From positions 1 to 5,104 of the forward strand of contig CAMWKC010000182.1 of the NCBI GenBank assembly GCA_947174735.1: a DNA stretch of 5,104 nt. The letters are read 5' to 3'. The notes under the pieces were generated by a model, which was given only the letters and a program-made list of their open reading frames with translations, was not told the DNA's origin and searched no databases. Position 1 is the first letter of the stretch, and each line of letters starts with the position of its first letter. Source of the DNA: an uncultured Porphyromonadaceae bacterium (lineage in GTDB: Bacteria > Bacteroidota > Bacteroidia > Bacteroidales > Muribaculaceae). Below, piece after piece: positions 1 to 4,837 of this stretch. A program made the translations under genes and the position numbers.

Positions 1-848
1 AAGGCAAGGGAAAATTCAAAGGCGCTCCGCGTATATGTCAGCCCTAAGTCAATGGCTGCACCCCAACCGTCAATCTGACGGCGTGTGAGATCAAGATCAT
101 TGACGATATAACAGTCGTTAACGGGATTATAGGCCACACGGTATTCGAGACCCGGTGCGGAAGCTTCAATTTGCGCAAGACTTGAAATCTCCCAGATGTC
201 CTGTTTATTATTCAGAGGAATGCGTCGAAGTGAGGCATTTCCAAAACGGGCGTCTGCTGAACCGAGTCCTGCAAGGAGTTTTAGGGTGGCTCCGATACGT
301 AGCCCCGGGACTGTACTTATATCGTGCGAATGGTTGAAAGCAAGCTGGAAATATGCAGACGCTTTAATACGCATCCGGTCTATGTGAAATTCCGAACGGC
401 TGACAGTCTCTTTAAGCATAAACATAAGGCTGCCGGGTATGTCGGCGGCGCCACGAGCATGAGCTGACAGTGTGACAGTACTGTAACCGCCTGCCATTCT
501 GAATCCTGCTTCAAGCAGATTGTCAGAGAGGATGGCGGTAAGTTTGTTTGAAGTTCTGGTGTGGCGGGCTACTTGCTGAACAGGGATATTGGAGTCAGTA
601 AATACGACCTTCATGCCCTTGAAGTCATAAACGAGGTTGTTGATATGCAGACTGCCTCCTAAACCGATGCTGATATTGCCGAGAAGGGGGCAGCCTACGA
701 AGTCGCGCTCGTTGGCTATGGCGGGATTGAGCTGAAAGCGGTGCAGATAGTTGTCTGTGAAATAGGCTGCCGAGCCGCTTTGGGCAGCGGCTGTGGCGGT
801 TGTTGCCATAATATAGAGAAGGGTCAGAGACTTTAGTAATTTATTCAT
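1..848 (-). CDS. Secreted DUF5723-like protein, probable outer-membrane beta-barrel (3' end outside window)
   Basis: An uninterrupted minus-strand frame runs from an ATG at 848-846 to the left edge, giving the first 282 residues of a longer protein. The start is supported by a classic signal peptide right after it: basic MNKLLK, a hydrophobic core, and an Ala-rich signal peptidase I site (about A20-A21-A22, then Q23). The mature N-terminus has a YF pair at 29-30 and an NPA motif at 41-43, followed by Gly-rich alternating segments and a later GWGAAIDLGL stretch. This pattern fits the Bacteroidota DUF5723 family, whose function is not established. The NPA-plus-strand pattern recalls FadL/PorV-type outer-membrane barrels, so an envelope location is inferred. 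It follows galE on the same strand after 269 bp with a strong hairpin, so it is probably a separate transcript. No Shine-Dalgarno sequence or clear TAnnTTTG promoter is visible upstream. The family call is from memory of the pattern; secretion is surer than the family. Confidence 0.8.
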   Translation of the reverse strand, partial: MNKLLKSLTLLYIMATTATAAAQSGSAAYFTDNYLHRFQLNPAIANERDFVGCPLLGNISIGLGGSLHINNLVYDFKGMKVVFTDSNIPVQQVARHTRTSNKLTAILSDNLLEAGFRMAGGYSTVTLSAHARGAADIPGSLMFMLKETVSRSEFHIDRMRIKASAYFQLAFNHSHDISTVPGLRIGATLKLLAGLGSADARFGNASLRRIPLNNKQDIWEISSLAQIEASAPGLEYRVAYNPVNDCYIVNDLDLTRRQIDGWGAAIDLGLTYTRSAFEFSLA

Positions 849-869
849 TGGTTTACAGGTTATTACTTT

Positions 870-884
870 CGGAGCAGAGCTCCG
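870..884 (-). repeat. Short perfect inverted repeat in the probable leader of the DUF5723-like gene
   Basis: CGGAGC (870-875) and GCTCCG (879-884) form a perfect 6-bp stem with a 3-nt loop. The stem ends 21 bases before the ATG at 848. In the mRNA it would be a GC-rich stem followed by an A/U-rich stretch up to the start codon. It could affect translation or mRNA stability, but the sequence alone does not show this. The first ACGGAA repeat begins right beside it at 886. Confidence 0.4.
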
Positions 885-885
885 G

Positions 886-974
886 ACGGAAACAAGCTTC
901 GCGCGGACGGAATTTCTAACGGAAGCAGACTTTGTGCAAGTAAAGGACTCGACGGAAGTACGAGCTTTGTGCAG
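886..974. repeat. Dispersed imperfect repeats with ACGGAA core
   Basis: The hexamer ACGGAA occurs at 886, 907, 919 and 952. The last two copies begin longer imperfect repeats: 919-940 and 952-974 share ACGGAAG, then TTTGTGCA, with a one-base length difference between them. The first copy continues into AAGCTTCG, related to the CGAGCTTTG of the last copy. These look like degenerate copies of a roughly 22-bp unit. Function is unknown; they could be relics of an intergenic repeat family or protein-binding sites upstream of the DUF5723-like gene. Confidence 0.45.
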
Positions 975-986
975 TGGTTATATGAT

Positions 987-1013
987 ACGGGGGCCGTTGT
1001 CGGCGGCCCCCGT
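987..1013 (-). terminator. Strong GC hairpin, probable terminator of the nucleotidyltransferase-galE transcript
   Basis: ACGGGGGCCG (987-996) and CGGCCCCCGT (1004-1013) are exact reverse complements, giving a 10-bp stem with a 7-nt loop. It lies about 105 bases past the galE stop codon and before the next minus-strand gene, where an operon terminator is expected. Neither side carries the T-run of a standard intrinsic terminator: the minus-strand exit reads ATCATATAACC and the plus-strand exit reads TAAGTTG. It may instead stop transcription with other factors or protect the 3' end of the mRNA. The structure is certain; the role and strand are inferred. Confidence 0.55.
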
Positions 1014-1047
1014 TAAGTTGGGATTGACCTGATTGGTATTTCAGGGG

Positions 1048-1103
1048 GAGGAGAGAGCTGAGAGATAAGAGATAAGAGCTGAGAGATGAGAGAGGAGAGA
1101 TGA
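1048..1103. repeat. Tandem heptanucleotide array, consensus GAGNNNA (about 8 units)
   Basis: Eight consecutive 7-bp units of the form GAGNNNA fill this stretch without a gap. Middle triplets are GAG, CTG, ATA, ATA, CTG, ATG, AGG and ATG, and a degenerate ninth unit starts at 1104. Within it the 13-mer AGAGCTGAGAGAT occurs at 1054-1066 and again 21 bp (three units) later at 1075-1087. The plus strand is almost purely purine, so the galE mRNA would carry a polypyrimidine tract starting about 14 bases after its stop. Such arrays can change length by slippage. No function is shown. Confidence 0.75.
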
Positions 1104-1117
1104 GAGTCTGGGAAGTT

Positions 1118-2149
1118 TTATTTGTTCTTTTCAGCCAGGTGTTGTTGCCATGCCCATGCGTTGCGCATAGTATCGTCGATAGGCACCTGGGCAGTCCATC
1201 CGAGAACTGTATTGGCTTTTGTCGGCTCAGCCCATATCTTTTCTATATCACCGGCACGGCGCGGACCGATACGGTGAGGTACCTTAACACCGGTTGAGCG
1301 CTCGAATGATTCGATAAGCTCAAGTACTGACAGACCCCGGCCTGTACCGAGATTGAAGATTTCGATGCTGTCTTTATCTTCACCGTCAAGCATACGGCTC
1401 ATGGCGATTACGTGAGCTTTGGCAAGATCCACGACGTCTATAAAATCACGGATGCAAGAGCCGTCGGGTGTGTTGTAATCATCACCGAATACAGTCAGTT
1501 CCTTGCGTATTCCGGCTGCCGTCTGAGTCAGATACGGTATAAGATTCTGAGGTACACCAAGAGGAAGTTCACCGATAAGCGCGCTGGGATGTGCACCTAC
1601 GGGATTGAAGTAACGCAGTATTATACTCTTGATAGGAGCTCCTGAGGCTATGTAGTCGGTAATAATCTCTTCCGAAATCTGTTTGGTATTGCCGTATGGT
1701 GAGGTAGCAGGTTTAATAGGAGCTGTCTCGTCAATCGGGTTGACATCAGGTTCACCGTAAACGGTGCAGGAAGAGGAGAATACTATGCCTTTGACACCAA
1801 ACTCAGGCATGAGCTCGAGGAGGTTAATGAGTGTGTTGAGGTTATTACGGTAGTAAAGAAGGGGTTTCTGTACTGACTCACCGACAGCTTTGGAGGCAGC
1901 GAAGTTGATAATACCTTTGATGCCCGGGTTATTCTCGAATAGCTTGCGCAGAGTAGCAATATCGGTACAGTCACCTTCAACGAAGACAGGACGGATACCG
2001 GTAATCTGTTCGATACCGTCGAGCACTTCGATGTTTGAGTTTGAGAGATTATCAATAATTACAACCTCATATCCGGCTTGCTGAAGTTCAACTACGGTAT
2101 GGCTACCGATATAACCGGTACCGCCGGTGACAAGAATTTTTTGTTTCAT
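1118..2149 (-). CDS. galE: UDP-glucose 4-epimerase
   Basis: GalE interconverts UDP-glucose and UDP-galactose in the cytoplasm using tightly bound NAD, supplying UDP-galactose for surface glycans and linking galactose to central metabolism (Leloir pathway). The 343-residue protein is close to the family length (338 in E. coli). It is an extended short-chain dehydrogenase with a Rossmann GGTGYIG motif (residues 9-15), catalytic Ser127 in FSSSCTVYG, and the Tyr152/Lys156 pair in SPYGNTK, with the same Ser-Tyr spacing as E. coli Ser124/Tyr149. RYFNPVGAH (179-187), RDFIDVVDLA (234-243) and GDIEKIW (300-306) are also typical. The frame stays open to an ATG at 2260, but the extra 37 residues lie over the upstream gene and precede the Rossmann strand, so MKQKILVTGG at 2149 is the start. 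It lies 19 bp behind the nucleotidyltransferase, with no Shine-Dalgarno sequence, as is usual in Bacteroidota. Ile305 replaces E. coli Tyr299, the substrate-size gate. Confidence 0.95.
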   Translation of the reverse strand: MKQKILVTGGTGYIGSHTVVELQQAGYEVVIIDNLSNSNIEVLDGIEQITGIRPVFVEGDCTDIATLRKLFENNPGIKGIINFAASKAVGESVQKPLLYYRNNLNTLINLLELMPEFGVKGIVFSSSCTVYGEPDVNPIDETAPIKPATSPYGNTKQISEEIITDYIASGAPIKSIILRYFNPVGAHPSALIGELPLGVPQNLIPYLTQTAAGIRKELTVFGDDYNTPDGSCIRDFIDVVDLAKAHVIAMSRMLDGEDKDSIEIFNLGTGRGLSVLELIESFERSTGVKVPHRIGPRRAGDIEKIWAEPTKANTVLGWTAQVPIDDTMRNAWAWQQHLAEKNK

Positions 2150-2168
2150 ATAAATTGAGAGAGTAAAG

Positions 2169-3074
2169 TTATGAAAACAGCTTGACAGGATATATACCGT
2201 CATCAACAAGCTTTCTGAACTGAGCAACTGTAGCCGGACGGTCGGCGGCGTATGTAACACCGAACCATTTTGAAGGAGTTTCCTTTACTTTAAGTACGGC
2301 TTCGCCTGACTTTATGAGATTGTTGACTACAGTGGGAATATAGAATTCAGCCTTCAGTTCGGAAGCATTTTCTTTGAGGAATTCGATAAATTCGCGTTCC
2401 GAATAATCAAAATAGTCCGGAGTAAAGCCCCACATGTTCATTGACACGTTGGCGCCTTCTGGAAATTCAGCCTCGCTACCGTCAGCGAGTGTCTGTACCA
2501 GACGGCCGTCTTTACGCTGTATACCGTGACATTCGGTGACTCCGGTGAGTTCGCCTTCCGGTGATACTTCGCAGAGGCCGCGGCTTACACCGCCGTTCTC
2601 GCTAAGGGTATTCTCGATACGGAAGCCTACCATGCAGTATTCGCCTTTCTTACCTTCGACAGAACGGAGGAAATCAGCAAGAATCCGGAAGCTTTCAGGT
2701 CCGTAATAGTCATCGGCGTTGATGACACCAAACGGTTCCTTGATGACATCTTTACCCATAAGAACGGCATGATTGGTGCCCCAGGGCTTGCTACGTTCGG
2801 GATTGCGGGTGAAGCCTTCGGGAATATTATCTATATCCTGGAATACCACTTCAACAGGTATATGACCTTCGTATCTGGATATGACTTTGTCACGGAATTC
2901 CTGTTCAAAGTCATGACGTATAACAAATACTATTTTGCCGAAACCGGCACGCAAGGCATCATAAACGGAGTAATCCATGATGGTTTCGCCTGAAGGACCA
3001 AGACCATCAAGCTGCTTGAGACCACCGTAACGGCTGCCCATACCGGCAGCAAGGATGAAAAGAGTAGGTTTCAT
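2169..3074 (-). CDS. Sugar-phosphate nucleotidyltransferase (NTP-transferase family)
   Basis: Predicted to join a sugar-1-phosphate and an NTP into a nucleotide sugar and pyrophosphate, in the cytoplasm. The 301-residue protein opens with the family signature LAAGMGSRYGGLKQL (residues 8-22), the Gly-rich phosphate loop with the Arg and Lys that hold the triphosphate. PWGTNHAV (97-104) fits the base- and sugar-contacting segment, and NADDYYG (119-125) carries the metal-binding Asp. SMNMWGF (211-217) and KWFGVTYAAD (269-278) close the domain. There is no left-handed beta-helix tail of the GlmU type. The start is the ATG directly before the first beta strand. Its stop lies 19 bp before galE, which points to one transcript and makes a role in UDP-glucose supply the simplest guess. 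The sequence does not settle which sugar or nucleotide is used, and it differs from standard GalU or RfbA. Upstream are 139 bp containing short tandem repeats, and no TAnnTTTG promoter is visible there, so read-through from holB is possible. Confidence 0.88.
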   Translation of the reverse strand: MKPTLFILAAGMGSRYGGLKQLDGLGPSGETIMDYSVYDALRAGFGKIVFVIRHDFEQEFRDKVISRYEGHIPVEVVFQDIDNIPEGFTRNPERSKPWGTNHAVLMGKDVIKEPFGVINADDYYGPESFRILADFLRSVEGKKGEYCMVGFRIENTLSENGGVSRGLCEVSPEGELTGVTECHGIQRKDGRLVQTLADGSEAEFPEGANVSMNMWGFTPDYFDYSEREFIEFLKENASELKAEFYIPTVVNNLIKSGEAVLKVKETPSKWFGVTYAADRPATVAQFRKLVDDGIYPVKLFS

Positions 3075-3119
3075 AGAAATTTATTTGTGGGAGTTATTGG
3101 TGTAGTAGGAATGGCAGAA

Positions 3120-3133
3120 GAGATAAGAGAGGC
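3120..3133. repeat. Two-unit trace of the GAG heptamer repeat
   Basis: GAGATAA (3120-3126) followed by GAGAGGC (3127-3133) matches the 7-bp unit and phase of the array past galE. The 12-mer AGAGATAAGAGA is identical at 3119-3130 and 1061-1072. It lies 45 bases upstream of the nucleotidyltransferase start, so the same repeat family flanks the nucleotidyltransferase-galE pair. With only about two units, chance in purine-rich DNA cannot be excluded. Confidence 0.4.
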
Positions 3134-3143
3134 GATAATGTAA

Positions 3144-3213
3144 TTCTTATAATTCTTATAAGACTTATAAAATTTATAAGACTTATAAAACTTATAAAAT
3201 ATAAGATTTATAA
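3144..3213 (-). repeat. Tandem nonanucleotide array, minus-strand consensus TTATAAGNN
   Basis: Seven 9-bp units and one 7-bp unit fill exactly 70 bp. Read on the minus strand, each begins TTATAA or TTATA, followed mostly by G and a variable pair (TC, TT or AA). The array starts at the base directly after the holB stop codon (TGA, 3216-3214) and ends 69 bases before the nucleotidyltransferase start. The core CTTATAAG is self-complementary, so neighbouring units form dyads: TTATAAG-A-CTTATAA is perfect at 3156-3170 and again at 3174-3188, with centres 18 bp apart. The array could act as a set of protein-binding sites, an easily melted promoter-like region, or a weak processing or termination element. 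None of these is shown. Confidence 0.8.
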
Positions 3214-4353
3214 TCACGCCGGAGGTCGCTTCGTGGCTCGAATAAGCGCACAGAGGTGAAGTCCGAGGTCAAACATGATTATCTTGGCGTTAGCATTACG
3301 TTCGATGTCACGAGCTGCCAGGCTGAACTGGGTGAGGAGTTGAGGAGCGTTGCCTTCGTGTATGAATGGCGCGAAACGTATGGAAAATTCACGCTCTGCA
3401 GGTGTCATGAGATTGAGGGTATCCTGATGGAGATTGCAGATAAAATTTTCACGTACCATTCTGGCACAATAAGTAAGGAAACTGCGCAGACGTTCGCGGC
3501 CCATGGCGGAAGCCTGGTCTGTGAGCTGACGCAACATGCCGAGTTTACGAGCGTATGCAGCACGCATCATACCTTTGAAGAGATTTGCAAATTCGGCTGT
3601 GTCATTGTCAGTTTTGGCAACGGTACGGGCATTAATCAGGCTACCTTCTGCTAACTGAGCAGCAGTCTCGGCAACAGGGCGGTCTATACCTTCAGTTATC
3701 AAGGCGTCGGTAAGTTCGGCTGCTGTGAGCGGGCGGAGATTGAAACGCTGTGTACGTGAGAAGATAGTCGGCAACACATTGCCGCTGTCATTGCTGACGA
3801 GTATGAAGAGAGTATCTCCGAAAGGTTCTTCGATAAGCTTTAGCAGTTTGTTGGCTGTTTCAGGACGCATACGTTCCGGGAGCCAAATAAGAAATATCTT
3901 GTAATCCTCGCGGAAGGCTGAGAGAGCGGCTGTAGCATTAAGGTCATCGGCCTCGTCTACGTATATGGCAGGCTGGGAATTGCCTGCATCAAGTAGCGTA
4001 AGCCATGTCGAAGAGTCCATATAACTATCCTCAGCAAGCATCTTACGCCATTCTTCTACATAATCGGCCGAAACGGAACGCTTAGGATTTGACTGACGCA
4101 GTACCGGGTAGATGTAGTGCATATCAGGATTGTTAAGGGCCTGATGCTGTATGCAGGAAGGACAGCGTCCGCAACTGTCTCCGTTATGACGGTTAGAGCA
4201 GTGTACGTATTGAGCGAATGCCCGTGCCAGGCGAGTCTTACCTATACCGGCAGGGCCTGATAGCATGATTGCATGAGGAATACGGCCCGTGTCGGCCATA
4301 CGACGTAGGGCGTTCTTTATTTCATGGTGTCCGATGATGTCGGAGAATCTCAT
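3214..4353 (-). CDS. holB: DNA polymerase III clamp-loader subunit delta prime
   Basis: Delta prime is part of the clamp loader that opens and places the beta sliding clamp on primed DNA during replication. The 379-residue protein begins MRFSDIIGHHEIK, the normal start of this family. It has a complete Walker A loop GPAGIGKT (33-40), a four-cysteine zinc motif (C52, C61, C64, C67), and the NKLLKLIEEP helix (168-177). The arginine-finger region reads SRTQRF (199-204); the usual form is SRC, so the Arg is kept and the Cys replaced. The Walker B region reads FLIWLPERM (154-162) instead of the acidic DEA form, so ATP hydrolysis by this subunit is unlikely. A segment around 75-150 is longer than in E. 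coli, as I recall for Bacteroidota members. It is divergent from the AddB-like gene; the nucleotidyltransferase follows after 139 bp of repeats. A possible -7 element lies at 4445-4438. Confidence 0.93.
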   Translation of the reverse strand: MRFSDIIGHHEIKNALRRMADTGRIPHAIMLSGPAGIGKTRLARAFAQYVHCSNRHNGDSCGRCPSCIQHQALNNPDMHYIYPVLRQSNPKRSVSADYVEEWRKMLAEDSYMDSSTWLTLLDAGNSQPAIYVDEADDLNATAALSAFREDYKIFLIWLPERMRPETANKLLKLIEEPFGDTLFILVSNDSGNVLPTIFSRTQRFNLRPLTAAELTDALITEGIDRPVAETAAQLAEGSLINARTVAKTDNDTAEFANLFKGMMRAAYARKLGMLRQLTDQASAMGRERLRSFLTYCARMVRENFICNLHQDTLNLMTPAEREFSIRFAPFIHEGNAPQLLTQFSLAARDIERNANAKIIMFDLGLHLCALIRATKRPPA

Positions 4354-4394
4354 GGTTATGCTACTGCTTGTTGGTATTGGGTAAGAGGTTTGTG

Positions 4395-4432
4395 GTCAGC
4401 ACAGCTTCAGGACCAAAGAAAGCTCAGCTGAC
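4395..4432 (-). other. Hairpin at the probable 5' end of holB mRNA
   Basis: GTCAGC (4395-4400) pairs with GCTGAC (4427-4432). After a 2x2 mismatch, AGCTT (4403-4407) pairs with AAGCT (4420-4424), around a 12-nt loop. It lies 41 bases upstream of the holB ATG. If the -7 candidate at 4445-4438 is used, transcription would start within a few bases of the outer stem, placing the hairpin at the very 5' end of the mRNA, where such stems often protect transcripts. The pairing is seen; its placement in the transcript is inferred. Confidence 0.4.
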
Positions 4433-4437
4433 GACTG

Positions 4438-4445
4438 CAAAAATA
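4438..4445 (-). promoter_or_regulatory. Candidate holB promoter -7 element
   Basis: On the minus strand this reads TATTTTTG, a full match to the Bacteroidota -7 consensus TAnnTTTG. No TTTG -33 element lies 19 bp further upstream (ACCT is found there), so the match is half complete. It would give a leader of about 80 nt for holB. The 8-mer can occur by chance in this A/T-rich DNA. Confidence 0.4.
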
Positions 4446-4514
4446 ATAAATTCGGCCGACATATAGGTTATGAAAAGAGGATTTTTATTGCGGAAGTTAT
4501 GGGGAGAACATGGG

Positions 4515-4530
4515 GCGAGCTGAAGCTCGC
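4515..4530. repeat. Perfect short inverted repeat
   Basis: GCGAGC (4515-4520) and GCTCGC (4525-4530) flank TGAA; the pairing can extend one base inward (T4521 with A4524). No T-run follows on either strand. It is placed between two divergent promoters where no terminator is needed, so an operator or remnant repeat is as likely as a transcript structure. Confidence 0.35.
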
Positions 4531-4571
4531 ACACAGAATTAGGAGATACGGCCGGGCGGGATATATGTTGT

Positions 4572-4613
4572 AATGATATACTCTAATAAATGTAAATGAT
4601 ATATTCTAATAAA
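4572..4613. repeat. Two 19-bp direct repeats with 23-bp period
   Basis: AATGATATACTCTAATAAA (4572-4590) recurs at 4595-4613 with a single C-to-T change, separated by TGTA. The 23-bp period is close to two helical turns, so both copies would face the same side of the DNA. This suits paired sites for a regulator acting on holB or the AddB-like gene, but could also be a simple duplication. Confidence 0.6.
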
Positions 4614-4726
4614 GAGGGGAGGCTATATAGAATGATGTATCTTGAAGCTAAAGATACCGCTGGTGAAACAGCCAAAGTCTGAAACTGACTGAAATTATTT
4701 ACAAATCTCGCCTCATAATACTACAA

Positions 4727-4755
4727 CAATAATACCACATAATAGCACATTATTG
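4727..4755. promoter_or_regulatory. Possible operator: decamer repeat within an inverted repeat
   Basis: CAATAAT (4727-4733) and ATTATTG (4749-4755) are exact inverted repeats separated by 15 bases. Overlapping them is a tandem decamer, AATACCACAT (4731-4740) and AATAGCACAT (4741-4750), differing at one base and spaced one helical turn. The block ends 24 bases before the -33 element of the AddB-like gene promoter, a usual place for a regulator site. No regulator is identified. Confidence 0.35.
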
Positions 4756-4779
4756 CGGTCCGAAACTTGTAAACAGGTA

Positions 4780-4810
4780 TTTGATTAATGAGAAAAAAGT
4801 ATTAATTTTG
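4780..4810 (+). promoter_or_regulatory. Probable promoter of the AddB-like gene (Bacteroidota type)
   Basis: A -33 TTTG (4780-4783) and a -7 TAATTTTG (4803-4810) match the known Bacteroides primary-sigma consensus (TTTG and TAnnTTTG) at every defined base, with 19 bp between them, the usual spacing. Transcription would start near 4815, leaving a leader of about 20-25 nt before the ATG at 4838. The leader is A/T-rich and lacks a Shine-Dalgarno sequence, as is common in this phylum. Confidence 0.75.
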
Positions 4811-4837
4811 TTTTTATTGGACAATACACATTCAAAT

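Larger units (their letters stand above)
849..1117. other. Intergenic region between galE and the DUF5723-like gene
   Basis: This spacer holds, in minus-strand transcription order, a heptamer repeat array, a 10-bp perfect-stem hairpin, scattered ACGGAA repeats, and a small hairpin close to the DUF5723-like start. No ORF here looks coding in either direction. I looked for the Bacteroidota promoter pattern (TTTG, about 19 bp, TAnnTTTG) on the minus strand and found no good match, so the promoter of the DUF5723-like gene is not assigned. Confidence 0.7.
4354..4837. other. Divergent intergenic region between holB and the AddB-like gene
   Basis: These 484 bp separate two divergent genes and are more A/T-rich than the flanking genes, especially on the right. 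They hold a probable plus-strand promoter (4780-4810), a weaker minus-strand -7 candidate (4438-4445), a hairpin (4395-4432), an inverted repeat (4515-4530), two 19-bp direct repeats (4572-4613), and a decamer repeat inside an inverted repeat (4727-4755). The longest possible peptides are under 20 codons and show no family features. I see no tRNA and no recognisable riboswitch. A small RNA cannot be excluded from sequence alone. Confidence 0.7.

Noticed and set aside
155..387. Two overlapping plus-strand frames of 60 and 63 residues near the left edge
   Set aside because: Both are antisense to the DUF5723-like gene, which is open over the whole 848 bases and carries a signal peptide.
1783..2055. 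90-residue minus-strand frame inside galE, rich in Ser and Thr
   Set aside because: It lies wholly within the clearly coding galE in another frame and has no family features; it is a shadow of the real gene.
2150..2260. N-terminal extension of galE to an ATG at 2260
   Set aside because: The extra 37 residues lie over the end of the nucleotidyltransferase gene, precede the normal GalE start, and show no domain or signal function; MKQKILVTGG at 2149 fits the family.
3144..3213. CRISPR array
   Set aside because: The units are 9 bp, directly adjacent with no spacers, and there are no cas genes; this is a tandem repeat.
3256..3654. 132-residue plus-strand frame opposite holB
   Set aside because: It lies antisense within holB, whose protein has clear motifs; the composition is what the complement of a coding frame gives.
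4470..4523. 17-codon plus-strand ORF beginning MKRGFLLRK
   Set aside because: Its end lies in the inverted repeat at 4515-4530, and nothing else supports translation.
4632..4682. 16-codon plus-strand ORF (MMYLEAKDTAGETAKV) with a GGGGAGG stretch about 11 bases upstream
   Set aside because: It is very short, has no visible promoter and no recognisable product, and Shine-Dalgarno sequences are not typical in this phylum; conservation data would be needed.
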